The position numbers and the translations under genes were made by a program. The notes under the pieces were generated by a model, which did not search any database, had not been told where the DNA came from, and saw nothing but the letters and a program-made list of their open reading frames with translations. From contig NZ_JAHXRI010000006.1 in NCBI RefSeq assembly GCF_019923725.1, positions 496,001-560,000 on the forward strand: a stretch of DNA of 64,000 nt, given 5' to 3'. This DNA comes from Zwartia hollandica (lineage in GTDB: Bacteria > Pseudomonadota > Gammaproteobacteria > Burkholderiales > Burkholderiaceae_B). Shown here piece after piece: positions 43,330 to 52,521 of the stretch (positions are counted from its first letter, which is position 1; each line of letters opens with the position of its first letter).

Positions 43330-44528
43330 AGGTCAGAATTTTTGGGTATTTGAGCTCTTGATATTGCATCGACAATCCGACTAACTGCCTTTCCGTCGCC
43401 GTAAGGATTATGCGCTAACGCCATCGCTTGGTAGGCGCTTTCATCGCACAGCAGCGTCGATATTCCCTTTACTATGTTTTCGGTGTTAGCGCCCACTAGC
43501 TTTACTGTGCCCGCCGTGACAGCCTCAGGGCGCTCTGTCACTTCTCGCATCACTAAGACGGGCTTCCCAAGGCTAGGGGCTTCTTCTTGGATGCCGCCGC
43601 TATCCGTCAAAACGATGTACGCACGCTTAAGCAAATAAACGAAAGCCTCGTACTCTAAAGGCTCGATGAGATGAATGTTTTGATGGCCGCTAATCAGGTC
43701 TTTGACAGGCGCTTGAACGTTTGGGTTTAAGTGGACTGGGTAAACAAACTGAACGCTTGGAAAGGCGATCGCAAGTTGTTTAATTGCCTCACAAATTGAG
43801 AGAAATCCTTGTCCAAAGTTTTCTCGACGATGTCCCGTGATCAGTACAAATCTATTTGAACTTAAATCGAAGTGTAATTGCTCTGTCAGGAGGCGATTGA
43901 TGGACGGGCGTTGCAACGCGTCTTTTGTTTCGAGTCGGGCGATTACCCAAAATAGCGCATCGATTACGGTGTTGCCAGTGACAAAAATTCGCTCAGCTGG
44001 AACGCCTTCTCCAAGCAAGTTTTCTCGGGTTGATGCCGTGGGGGCAAAGTGAAAGGTAGCAACTTTGCCGATCACTTGCCGATTAAACTCTTCCGGGAAG
44101 GGAGACTGCACGTCGTGAGTCCGAAGCCCCGCTTCGATATGTGCGACGGGGATGCCAAGATAAAATGCAGCGGTAGCTGCAGCATAAGCCGTCGTTGTGT
44201 CGCCGTGAACACACACGATATCGGGCTTGTGTGTCTTTAATATATCCCGCATTCCTAAGAGCACTGAGCTGGTGACATCGAACAAATCTTGCCCAGCTTT
44301 CATAAGATCGAGGTCAATATCGGGTTGGATATCAAATATCTCTAGCACCTGATCCAGCATCTGACGATGCTGACCCGTAACACAGACGATAGTGTCAAAC
44401 TCGGGCGTCGCTTTGCACGCATGAACAAGCGGTGCCATTTTGATGGCCTCGGGACGCGTACCGAAAACGATCATTACTTTCATGAGCGAAGCAGAAGTTG
44501 GGGCATAATTGCTTGTCAAATTAGTCAT
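43326..44528 (-). CDS. wecB: UDP-N-acetylglucosamine 2-epimerase (non-hydrolysing)
   Basis: A 400-residue enzyme that interconverts UDP-GlcNAc and UDP-ManNAc. IVFGTRPEAIKMAPLVHA is the family N-terminus, VAHIEAGLRTHDVQSPFPEE and VLTDSGGIQEEAPSLGKPVLVMR hold the conserved catalytic and UDP-binding residues. The family usually starts at the MKV at 44483; the ATG at 44528 adds 15 residues and lies about 14 bases downstream of the start site expected from the promoter at 44544-44573, so either start is possible. No wecC (UDP-ManNAc dehydrogenase) is in the window, so ManNAc itself or an acid made elsewhere may be the final sugar. Confidence 0.92.
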   Translation of the reverse strand: MTNLTSNYAPTSASLMKVMIVFGTRPEAIKMAPLVHACKATPEFDTIVCVTGQHRQMLDQVLEIFDIQPDIDLDLMKAGQDLFDVTSSVLLGMRDILKTHKPDIVCVHGDTTTAYAAATAAFYLGIPVAHIEAGLRTHDVQSPFPEEFNRQVIGKVATFHFAPTASTRENLLGEGVPAERIFVTGNTVIDALFWVIARLETKDALQRPSINRLLTEQLHFDLSSNRFVLITGHRRENFGQGFLSICEAIKQLAIAFPSVQFVYPVHLNPNVQAPVKDLISGHQNIHLIEPLEYEAFVYLLKRAYIVLTDSGGIQEEAPSLGKPVLVMREVTERPEAVTAGTVKLVGANTENIVKGISTLLCDESAYQAMALAHNPYGDGKAVSRIVDAISRAQIPKNSDL

Positions 44529-44543
44529 AAATAGAGTTTAACG

Positions 44544-44573
44544 ATTGTATTCTGTCGGCACTTAGTTTGTTAA
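44544..44573 (-). promoter_or_regulatory. Possible sigma70 promoter for wecB
   Basis: On the - strand TTAACA (44573-44568) and TACAAT (44549-44544) are separated by 18 bases, each five of six to consensus. The expected start of transcription is about 14 bases before the ATG at 44528. Confidence 0.45.
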
Positions 44574-44616
44574 ACCTCTCAAACCTGTTAATTCACCCCT
44601 AGTGATCTATTTGTAA

Positions 44617-46245
44617 ATGCCCTCGTTAATCGTTCCGCTTGTCGCCTTGAGCGTTGGTATTTTTGGCTATTTGTTGCCAGGGGTGGGCTATTTCACAATG
44701 ATGCCTGGTGACCTGGGAGATGCTCGGTTCAATAGCGTCATTCTAGAGCACGTCTACCAATGGTTAACCGGCCAAGCTCGGGACTTATGGAGCCCTGGCT
44801 TTTTCTATCCTTTCAATAAGATACTTGCCTTTAGCGATAGTCACTTAGGTTCCTTCTGGATATACGCAGCAGCACGGCTTTTGGGTGCGACCCGGGAGTT
44901 GTCGTTTCAGGCGTGGTTTTTAGTGGGCTTCTTGCTGAACTTTGTTTCAGCTTATTGGATGCTGCGTCGCATGAGGTTTGATGTTCTCGGCGCATCTTGC
45001 GGAGCGTTTGTATTTGCGTTCGCTCTGCCCGTTTTGCATTAAGAGGCACATGCGCAATTGGGGTATCGCTTTGCTATCCCCATGGCTGTTCTTGCTTGGT
45101 GGCGGATTGTTGAACAAAAAAATCTGATTCATGCCTTTAGCTTGCTATTTTGGGTAAGCGTACAGTTTCTTTGCTCAATTTATTTGGGTGTGTTTCTCGG
45201 ATATCTGCTGGTGGCAATTTCCCTTGGGTATTTTGTTTGCAAAGCGGTTGGCTCTATTGAAGGTGCTAAAAGTCTAGGGTCTTTCAATCTGCCGGATCTG
45301 CGAAGGGTACGTGAGTTTGCCTTGATCTGCCTCTCCCTTTTCACCTGTGGGCTGGTGATGTGGATGTTGGTGCAGTACCAGTCTGTATCGGCTGAGTATC
45401 GACTTAGCAGGCCAATTGAGGCGCTAGAGCCCTTAATCCCAAGGTTGTCTAGTTATCTATTGGCAGACCATTCTGGCTTGACTAGTTGGGTCGGCCATTC
45501 AGTAGAGAGCTTCCCCACGCGTCTGGAACATCAAATGTTTATTGGTGTGGGGGCGCTGCTGTTTTTACTGGTTGGCTTATTTGCCGTAGTTAGTAAGAGA
45601 TACCTATCTATAGAGACCCGCCGCTTAGGTATTGTGTGTGCGGTAAGCATTTTGATTTTGGTTGGAATAACTGTCGTCGTGAATGGGCATTCTTTTTACT
45701 TTTTAGTCATTCAACTTCCAGGCCTTGATGCGATAAGGGCAGTATCTAGGATTATTTTGGTCATGCTTTTGCCCGTGTCTATTTTGGTTGCGGTGGGTGT
45801 GGATTGCTTGAGACGCCAATTCACTAGTGTTATGGGATATTTCGTTCTGGCCTTGGTCGCTCTAATTGTTCTGAGCGCAGAAACGGTATTTTACAAACCG
45901 CATCAAGCTGCGCGAGAGACTTGGACGATGCGCCAGGCTGGGCTGAATCAACTGATTGGCAAGCCGCCAAGTGAAGGCACAGTGATTTTTGTGACCCAGC
46001 GCAAAGAAGAGCCGTTTTACTTAGCCGAGCTCGATGCGATGATCTATGCGCAGGACCACAAGTTAAAGACGCTAAATGGTTACTCGGGTAGCACGCCACC
46101 GGGGTATGTGTACCCTGAACCCTGTGTCAGTGTGGCGGATCGACTGGCTGGGTATTTTCAGTTTCGACGTATTCCGCTTGGTGAACAAGTGGAATTGATC
46201 GACCGAGTTCGCTTAATTGAGATGCAACTTTGTTTAAAGAAATGA
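44617..46245 (+). pseudogene. Polytopic GT-C-like protein interrupted by an in-frame TAA
   Basis: One reading frame of 543 codons from ATG 44617 to 46245 is broken only by a TAA at 45040-45042. The sequence on both sides reads as one protein: ...FALPVLH, stop, EAHAQLGYRFAIPMAVLAWW.... The N-terminal part has MMPGDLGDARFNSVILEH and LWSPGFFYPFNKILAFSD, a GT-C-like first loop, and the C-terminal part a hydrophobic core and a soluble tail. A single base change at the TAA (for example CAA to TAA) explains the break. The downstream part has no ribosome-binding site or good start, so a functional product is unlikely unless the stop is read through. Confidence 0.82.
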
Positions 46246-46317
46246 AGCGAACGGGGAAGGCGTGCGGAAATAACAATTTCTAACCCCAACGCCATAGGCA
46301 TATAACAGTAATTTAAA

Positions 46318-47886
46318 TCATGTACGCCAGTAATGCCATGGAGGGATAAACATTATTTCTTTGAAATATTTTTCATCTGAGATATTGTTGAGGCGGTCAG
46401 AATTTTGGCAGAGTTTCTGTAGTTCAGGTACTTGCTGTTTTGCGTAGAGTCTCAGCGTATAGTCCGGCCGCCAATAGACATCACACTGCCTAAAAAAATC
46501 CTTCTCACTAGCCCATTTGTACAGGACATCTTGGGCAAATAAATTCGTTTGAATTGATTCCGGTGAGGCGTAAAAAGCTATCAAGTCGATTGCATAAGTG
46601 CTAAGCACTTGGCCAGTCAATCCATTTTTCACTACAAGTGAGCTACCTAGTCCAACAATGTCTAATACATTTAGATCAGAACGATACGGAGCGAGGCCGG
46701 CATCACCTATTGCAAATGATTTCATTCGATACTTATCAGAAATTTGAGACAGTACATCGCCTAGCTGACCATGAGAGGTCAATAGCCGAGGGTAATATGT
46801 GTAAAGCCCAATAGGACGGACACCGCTATTAGACAAAAAAATACAAAGTGCGACACCGGCCAGAAACTTTATAAAGTTCTCTACCTTGCATCGTGCGATA
46901 CGTTCAGACGAAATGATTAATTCCATAATCTTTTCGCGCTGAGATGCGGCGATATAGATCATGAAACAGTAAATAGGCATGAAGATATGGTACGCGAACC
47001 TTGATGCGTAATTCATCGTCAAAAAAGACTTTGAATAGCCGAGGGCCATAACCCCAAAAAAAACAAAGATAAATATAAGTATTTTGATCCGCGCAAGCAG
47101 TAATAGAGTGAGCGCCGGAACCAAAAATAATGAATACTTGACTAGTTCCTTAAACAAGAAAATAGCACCAGACTTAGCATAAAAAGTATTTGGTAAAAAG
47201 CTACCAAAGTTCTTCTGATGAAATAGAAGGTAAAAAAATAGAGGAGCAGTGAGAAAAAAAATAATAACTAATAATTTTTTCTTAGCTATGCGAATATTTT
47301 TTATATTGGCGTACAAGTCGCGCCAAGAAAGCATTCTTATCGATCGGGGGCAGTCAGTGGATAGATAAAGTGGAACTAGCCCAACTAAAATCCAAGCTTC
47401 CGGTCGAGTGACTAGCAGAATTAATGTCAAAATTATTGAAATCTTGGTCTGGTTTTTGTCTAGTGAAACCAATAGTGCGGATACTAAAAATATAAAGAAG
47501 AATGTTTCTAACCCTCCAAACGCATGTATTGCAGTTGCAGGTAGGGCGAGAACCAACAGAAGCATAAAAAAAGACTTCTTAGTAACAACTAAAAACCAAA
47601 TCGTAAACGCACCTAGCGTCAGTAACGAAAAGAACTTAAAAAATAGCACCACATCCACATTATTAAGATGAGGGATTAAGCTAGCTAGTGCGAAGATGGG
47701 GTTTGTATAGGCTTGAGTCGGGTCGAGATGGGACGGGTTGAAGTTCCAGATGCCATGCAGGGCAAAATTTTTACCAAAGCGCCACGTTATAAACGCATCA
47801 TCTACCGTAAATCGGGATCCAAGCCAAAATGATATGGCTACACATATTGAAACAATACATACGGACAAGCGGTAGAAGGTATTCAT
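46318..47886 (-). CDS. Polytopic membrane protein, probable GT-C glycosyltransferase (AftB/TfpW-like layout)
   Basis: A 522-residue protein with about ten hydrophobic segments and a soluble C-terminal domain of about 150 residues. The first loop, FTVDDAFITWRFGKNF followed by GIWNFNP and AYTNPIFAL, matches the DDAFIT-R-x-x-N-x-x-G pattern of polyprenyl-phosphate-arabinose-dependent transferases such as mycobacterial AftB and related GT-C proteins; the DD is the expected catalytic site. Given the arabinose-donor genes at 22.6-26.0 kb it is the best candidate arabinofuranosyltransferase in the window. The pattern also occurs in GT-C enzymes that use other sugars, so this is inference. Confidence 0.65.
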   Translation of the reverse strand: MNTFYRLSVCIVSICVAISFWLGSRFTVDDAFITWRFGKNFALHGIWNFNPSHLDPTQAYTNPIFALASLIPHLNNVDVVLFFKFFSLLTLGAFTIWFLVVTKKSFFMLLLVLALPATAIHAFGGLETFFFIFLVSALLVSLDKNQTKISIILTLILLVTRPEAWILVGLVPLYLSTDCPRSIRMLSWRDLYANIKNIRIAKKKLLVIIFFLTAPLFFYLLFHQKNFGSFLPNTFYAKSGAIFLFKELVKYSLFLVPALTLLLLARIKILIFIFVFFGVMALGYSKSFLTMNYASRFAYHIFMPIYCFMIYIAASQREKIMELIISSERIARCKVENFIKFLAGVALCIFLSNSGVRPIGLYTYYPRLLTSHGQLGDVLSQISDKYRMKSFAIGDAGLAPYRSDLNVLDIVGLGSSLVVKNGLTGQVLSTYAIDLIAFYASPESIQTNLFAQDVLYKWASEKDFFRQCDVYWRPDYTLRLYAKQQVPELQKLCQNSDRLNNISDEKYFKEIMFIPPWHYWRT

Positions 47887-48320
47887 ACTGAATAAAGTGA
47901 CACAACTGCGGGGTTCTTACGACTTTCTAGTTCGTGGACTCACTCAGCAATCAGCTTAAATGCTGGTCGTTGACAAATCAAGTGGTATGTTAACTGCACG
48001 CAAAACAAGCGAGGGGGAAGATAGTTGCTAGCCCGATAAAGAATAGTGCGCAGAATCCGTGCAATATATTTATGGTCAAGAGTTCTTGGTCACACAAGAT
48101 ATGCGTGTTGTTGAGCCAATAAATCTACGCTTTATAAAGCCGCCATCATAATGAACTCATAATTTGTCTTAGGATCACTTGTTTCGGGCCAAGTTGGCGC
48201 GTTTCAAAGTTAAACCCTTTGCAAGCACAAAGGCTATGACTAACACTATTGCGTAAACGAAATCAAGATAATTATATTTCTTTATGGAAAAACTCAAGGA
48301 GTGGCTGAATGTTTCTTGGC
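47887..48320. other. Intergenic region at the right boundary of the polysaccharide locus
   Basis: About 430 bases with no clear gene. A 40-codon frame on the - strand (48297-48175, TTG start) would encode a single-helix peptide with FVYAIVLVIAFVLAKG and a basic tail; it has no visible ribosome-binding site and may be chance or the remnant of a membrane protein. Base composition changes here from AT-rich on the left to more GC-rich on the right. No tRNA or repeat was found. Confidence 0.4.
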
Positions 48321-49337
48321 TTAAGTTAAAAGCTGTTTCACTGCTTGCGTAGTTTCGTTCGTCTCAGCCGAACCCACTAAAGGTCGCCAAGCCAGATGCC
48401 CTTTATTCGAATCAACCTCAACACACTTCGCACCTTTAATCCCCGTCGCAATCTCTTTTGCATTCTCAAGCCCAAGCAAACGATCTTGAGAGCACGGCAG
48501 CACCAGAACACGTGCCTTCACCTTGTCGAGTGCTTTCTTTAAATCCCCACCAAACGGCGCACTGATATCGTGCGCAGAGGATGCTTGATAACGCCTGACG
48601 AGGCTCCATGCATCCCAGCTGGCAAAACCGTTGCCTGCTCGTTCAGCCTCTTCATCAAGGATCTTGAGCGGAGTGGTCTCGAGGTAATCATCGGTGACAG
48701 TCCACGTGAAGTAGTGTCGCCCCGCTGCGCGCTGTCCTGCCTCCGGTTGGGTTAGGGGAGCGTGCTTGTGATACTGCCCATCGCGCCAATTTGGATCGAG
48801 TTCGATGATGTCGAACATGCGCTTGGTTGCCATCAGGAAGGTGTTGCCTGCTTTCCAAGCGGGGACAAGCAAGACTGCATTTTTGACGGAGTCAGGGAAA
48901 TGGATCAGCCATTCAAGGGTTTGGAAGGCGCCCATGGAAGCGCCTGCGAGCAGAGCAACTTGTTGCGTGCCGAGCCCGAGGCCTTCAGTGGCTAGTTGAT
49001 ACTGCGCACGAGCCATATCGCGGATGGTGTAGCGCGGGAACTTATCAAATAAGCCATCACCCGGTTTAGAGGATGTGCCGCCACCGATGGAGTCTGTACA
49101 CACGACGCAATAGCGATCCGTGTCGTAGGCGCGACCGGGGCCGACGTGCTCTGCGGTGCCGTGGCGCAGGTTGCTTGTGCCCGGCATGATTAAGCAGAGG
49201 TTGTCACTTGCGGCGTTGAGTGTGCCGTACATGGCGTAGCCGATCGTCAGCGAATCGAGCGTTTCACCAGATTCAAAGGTGAAGTTGCGGATGGTGTAGG
49301 TGCCTTCGACGGGCGTGGGGCGCTGTGATGTGTTCAT
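48321..49337 (-). CDS. Alpha/beta hydrolase, MetX (homoserine O-acetyltransferase)-like
   Basis: A 338-residue alpha/beta-hydrolase. ALLAGASMGAFQTLEW holds the nucleophile serine in the GxSxG-like elbow, VLPCSQDRLLGLENA the catalytic Asp, and VDSNKGHLAWRP the His. IMPGTSNLRHGTAEHVGPGRA and CTDSIGGGTSSKPGDG match the MetX-like superfamily. True MetX proteins are about 370-380 residues with a different lid; this one is shorter, so it may be a hydrolase or another acyltransferase instead of the methionine enzyme. It stands alone, read leftward into the boundary of the glycan locus. Confidence 0.8.
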   Translation of the reverse strand: MNTSQRPTPVEGTYTIRNFTFESGETLDSLTIGYAMYGTLNAASDNLCLIMPGTSNLRHGTAEHVGPGRAYDTDRYCVVCTDSIGGGTSSKPGDGLFDKFPRYTIRDMARAQYQLATEGLGLGTQQVALLAGASMGAFQTLEWLIHFPDSVKNAVLLVPAWKAGNTFLMATKRMFDIIELDPNWRDGQYHKHAPLTQPEAGQRAAGRHYFTWTVTDDYLETTPLKILDEEAERAGNGFASWDAWSLVRRYQASSAHDISAPFGGDLKKALDKVKARVLVLPCSQDRLLGLENAKEIATGIKGAKCVEVDSNKGHLAWRPLVGSAETNETTQAVKQLLT

Positions 49338-49420
49338 GAGGTAGGAAATTCGCGTAAAAATTCATACAGCTATTACGCGTGATCTTACACCGCAGCGAAA
49401 CTATCCTGCCCACTTATCTC

Positions 49421-49612
49421 TTATCTAATTCGAATCGACAACATGGCTTGCTTCAAGACTGCGTTGGCAGTGTGTCTTGAGGAACAATGTGTGGGTACGG
49501 TAATTCTCAAATTCCCTTTAGCCCAGATTTCATGCGAGCCTTTTCCGGGCCGATAATAACAATAGCCAGCAGCCGAGAGAAGCTCGGTGACTTGTTTATA
49601 AAAACCGATCAT
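49421..49612 (-). CDS. hicA: HicA-type mRNA interferase toxin
   Basis: A 63-residue protein with the double-stranded-RNA-binding-like HicA fold: LLSAAGYCYYRPGKGSHEIW carries the catalytic His in GSH, and ITVPTHCSSRHTANAVLKQA the usual C-terminal part. HicA cleaves mRNA when free of its antitoxin. Its ATG overlaps the stop of the antitoxin gene (ATGA). Length is right for the family. Confidence 0.85.
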   Translation of the reverse strand: MIGFYKQVTELLSAAGYCYYRPGKGSHEIWAKGNLRITVPTHCSSRHTANAVLKQAMLSIRIR

Positions 49613-49881
49613 GCGGGGTAGGATTGGACGGCGCGGTAGTGCTTTATCGTTGGGCCATGATGGTTACCTAGCTCATCGGTCAGTAGATCATCAATTGACG
49701 TATCAACTTCGCTTTCTAGCGAAGACATAGTGGGAGCTTCGGCAACCATTCCGCGTAGGTCGGGGCTTGTAGCGACGAATACTTTGGCTTGCTGATCCCA
49801 AAACACGTCTATGCGAATCGCGACAGGTATGCCGAGATTCGAAATGAAACGCCAAAATGGAAAACCAATGCGGTATGCCAT
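49609..49881 (-). CDS. DUF1902/HicB-like antitoxin
   Basis: A 90-residue protein. IRIDVFWDQQAKVFVATSPDL and GMVAEAPTMSSLESEV match the DUF1902 domain, a degenerate RNase-H-like HicB antitoxin domain that occludes HicA. The first ~20 residues (MAYRIGFPFWRFISNLG) are not part of the domain; an internal start is possible, but no ribosome-binding site decides it. No DNA-binding domain is visible at the C-terminus. The antitoxin gene comes first, as is common for reverse-order HicBA pairs. Confidence 0.78.
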   Translation of the reverse strand: MAYRIGFPFWRFISNLGIPVAIRIDVFWDQQAKVFVATSPDLRGMVAEAPTMSSLESEVDTSIDDLLTDELGNHHGPTIKHYRAVQSYPA

Positions 49882-49930
49882 AGGTGCTTTGAGTTGCAGC
49901 GCTGATGATTGAGTATTGGTGGAAATGCTA

Positions 49931-49969
49931 CACCTCGCTAAAGTACACGAAAAATTAATTCGCGAGGTG
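49931..49969. promoter_or_regulatory. Inverted repeat upstream of hicBA, candidate operator
   Basis: CACCTCGC (49931-49938) and GCGAGGTG (49962-49969) are perfect eight-base arms with 23 bases between, 50-88 bases before the antitoxin start. It may bind an autoregulator or form a hairpin. Confidence 0.4.
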
Positions 49970-50061
49970 AAGTGTATAGATCTATCGCTATTTCAGGTGT
50001 TACAGAAGGTAACCGTGTTTAGGTTTGGTGTAACGCGCCAGATAGAATCTGAACCAAAGAT

Positions 50062-51117
50062 TTAACCGTACTGTTTCCCAATCCACTTACGATACTCACC
50101 GCTTGTCACGCCTTGCACCCACTCTGGGTGATCGAGATACCACTGCACGGTTTTTTCTATGCCGGACTCGAAGGTCTCTTTTGGTTTCCAGCCTAGCTCG
50201 CGCTCAATCTTGCGGGCATCAATTGCATATCGGCGATCGTGGCCGGGGCGGTCTTTTACGAAGGTGATTTGTTCAGCGTAGGGTTTGCCGTCTGAGCGGG
50301 AGCGTAGCTGATCAAGGCGTGCGCAGATGGTTTTGACGACATCTATGTTGGCTTTCTCGTTCCAGCCACCGACGTTGTAGGTCTCGCCCACGCGGCCCGC
50401 TTCAAGGACGCGGGCAATGGCATGGCAGTGATCCGTGACAAACAACCAGTCACGCACTTGTTGCCCATCGCCATAAATCGGTAAGGGCTTGCCGGCTAGT
50501 GCATTGAGGATCACAAGCGGGATCAGTTTCTCGGGGAAATGAAACGGCCCGTAGTTATTGCTGCAGTTGGTGGTGAGCACCGGCAGGCCATAGGTGTGAT
50601 GCCAGGCGCGTACAAGGTGATCCGATGATGCCTTGCTGGCCGCGTAGGGGCTGTTAGGCTCAAACGGATTGGTCTCGGCAAACGGTGGGTCTTGGGGGGC
50701 GAGGGTGCCGTAGACCTCATCGGTCGACACGTGCAGAAACCGAAAGGCCGCTTGCTCGGCTGCGGGCAGCGCAGACCAGTAGGCGCGAACCGACTCAAGC
50801 AGGTTGAAGGTGCCGACCACGTTGGTCTGGATAAAGTCACCCGGTCCATGGATGGAACGATCAACATGGGACTCCGCCGCAAAGTTCAGCACGGCGCGTG
50901 GTTTGTGTTGGGCGAGCAGCTTGTCGACCAAGGCGCGATCACCGATATCACCTTGTACGAAGATATGCCTTGGGTCTTTGGCGAGCGAGGACAGATTGTC
51001 CAGATTGCCCGCGTAGGTGAGCTGATCGAGATTGACCACGGGCTCGTCGTGTTCGGCAAGCCAGGTGTGTACAAAATTGCTGCCAATAAAGCCGGCACAG
51101 CCAGTGACAAGAATCAT
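50062..51117 (-). CDS. rfbB: dTDP-glucose 4,6-dehydratase
   Basis: A 351-residue extended SDR (RmlB/RfbB). [18 protein letters not shown] binds [21 protein letters not shown] holds the catalytic Asp-Glu pair, and [17 protein letters not shown] the Tyr-Lys pair. It makes dTDP-4-keto-6-deoxyglucose, the substrate of the WecE-type aminotransferase at 0.7-1.8 kb and of rhamnose synthesis. The ATG at 51117 gives the standard N-terminus; an in-frame TTG at 51159 would add 14 residues not found in the family. The rmlA, rmlC and rmlD genes are not beside it in this window. Confidence 0.95.
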   Translation of the reverse strand: MILVTGCAGFIGSNFVHTWLAEHDEPVVNLDQLTYAGNLDNLSSLAKDPRHIFVQGDIGDRALVDKLLAQHKPRAVLNFAAESHVDRSIHGPGDFIQTNVVGTFNLLESVRAYWSALPAAEQAAFRFLHVSTDEVYGTLAPQDPPFAETNPFEPNSPYAASKASSDHLVRAWHHTYGLPVLTTNCSNNYGPFHFPEKLIPLVILNALAGKPLPIYGDGQQVRDWLFVTDHCHAIARVLEAGRVGETYNVGGWNEKANIDVVKTICARLDQLRSRSDGKPYAEQITFVKDRPGHDRRYAIDARKIERELGWKPKETFESGIEKTVQWYLDHPEWVQGVTSGEYRKWIGKQYG

Positions 51118-51189
51118 AGAGGTGGGTGACGTTGTGAATACCGAAGCGGGTGAAGGCAAATTGTAGGGTATTTGCTAAGCTGTAGGCCT

Positions 51190-52521
51190 ATGCAAACACT
51201 AGATGATCTGCGAACAGGCAAGTTAAAGGGCGCGACGCGCGTAGCGTTGGCGGCTGGGTTGACGCAGTTTCCTGAAGAAATCCTGGATCTTGGGGAAACG
51301 CTTGAGATACTGGATCTGTCAGGCAACGCGCTGTCGAGTCTACCGGAGGACTTTACCCGCTTGCATCGTCTGCGGGTGTTGTTCATGTCGAATAACCGGT
51401 TTGAGCGCATGCCAGAGGTGCTGGGACGCTGCCCAAACTTGAGCATGGTGGGTTTTCGGGCGAACGGGATGCGGGATTTGCCTGCAGAGTCCTTGCCCTC
51501 GAAGTTACGTTGGCTCATTCTGACTGACAACGCGTTGGAATCGTTACCTGCAGAGCTGGGTAAGCGACCAGCTCTGCAGAAACTTATGGTGGCGGGTAAT
51601 CGCTTAACCACTTTGCCTAAAGAGCTCAGTGCCTGTCACAACCTGCAGCTACTGCGCATCGCAGCGAACCGGTTTGAGGTATTGCCGGAATGGTTGCTGA
51701 GTTTGCCCCGCCTGTCTTGGTTAAGTTACTCGAGTAATCCGTTATGCGAAGCGCTTGAAGCTAAGGCATTAGCGCAAACACCGGTGCAACCAGTTTTATG
51801 GTCCGCTTTGCAGCTAGGACCAAAGCTTGGGGAGGGCGCCTCTGGGGTGATTTATCGAGCTGGTTTAGATAGTGCGGCAACGGGTGTGGTTGGAGTCTCT
51901 GAGCCCGAGGTGGCCGTCAAACTATTTAAAGGTACGTTGACCAGTGATGGCTTACCCCAAAGCGAAATGGCCGCGTGCATCAGTGCGGGCGCACATCCAA
52001 ATTTGATTCAGGTGTTGGGAAAGTTAAGCGGGCACCCGCAAGGGACGCAAGGTTTGGTGATGTCGTTAGTGGATCCTGCTTATAAAAATTTGGCAGGCCC
52101 ACCAAGTTTTGAGACGTGTACGCGGGATGTCTATGCAGATGATCTGCGGTTTAGTGTGCAAGACGTCTTGACGATCGCGAAGGGTGTGGCGGGGTTAGCA
52201 GCGCAATTACATGCGCGGGGGTTGATGCATGGCGACTTGTATGCGCACAATACATTATTAGGCCCTGATGGCCATGCCTTGATTGGCGATTTTGGGGCTG
52301 CGTCGTTTGTGGATGTGGCCGATCGCAAAACGGCAGATGCGCTCGAAAGGCTTGAAGTGCGAGCCTATGGGTGTTTGTTGGAGGAGTTGCTGGAGAGGGC
52401 GGAGGGCGTGGGTGGCGAGGCTGTACAGTTACTGGCGGAGATGCGAGATCGCTGCTTGCAGCCCGGCACCGTGAATCGGCCGAGCTTTGTTGAAATTGAG
52501 AAAACCTTATCTCAATCTTGA
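51190..52521 (+). CDS. Leucine-rich-repeat protein kinase
   Basis: A 443-residue protein. Residues about 15-195 hold seven or so leucine-rich repeats (for example LEILDLSGNALSSLPEDF). Residues about 205-440 are a Hanks-type kinase: glycine loop GEGASGV (214-220), ATP lysine K244 in AVKLFK, catalytic loop HGDLYAHN (D349, N354; HGD instead of HRD) and DFG (D367). All main catalytic residues are present. No membrane segment or signal peptide is visible, so it is probably cytoplasmic. The ATG at 51190 is preferred over TTG at 51172. It is divergent from rfbB; the target is unknown. Proteins of this architecture recur in gamma- and betaproteobacteria. Confidence 0.88.
   Translation: MQTLDDLRTGKLKGATRVALAAGLTQFPEEILDLGETLEILDLSGNALSSLPEDFTRLHRLRVLFMSNNRFERMPEVLGRCPNLSMVGFRANGMRDLPAESLPSKLRWLILTDNALESLPAELGKRPALQKLMVAGNRLTTLPKELSACHNLQLLRIAANRFEVLPEWLLSLPRLSWLSYSSNPLCEALEAKALAQTPVQPVLWSALQLGPKLGEGASGVIYRAGLDSAATGVVGVSEPEVAVKLFKGTLTSDGLPQSEMAACISAGAHPNLIQVLGKLSGHPQGTQGLVMSLVDPAYKNLAGPPSFETCTRDVYADDLRFSVQDVLTIAKGVAGLAAQLHARGLMHGDLYAHNTLLGPDGHALIGDFGAASFVDVADRKTADALERLEVRAYGCLLEELLERAEGVGGEAVQLLAEMRDRCLQPGTVNRPSFVEIEKTLSQS

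Noticed and set aside
45058-46245. Independent 395-residue membrane protein
   Set aside because: It is in the same frame as the upstream 141-residue ORF, separated only by one TAA, and has no start signals of its own.
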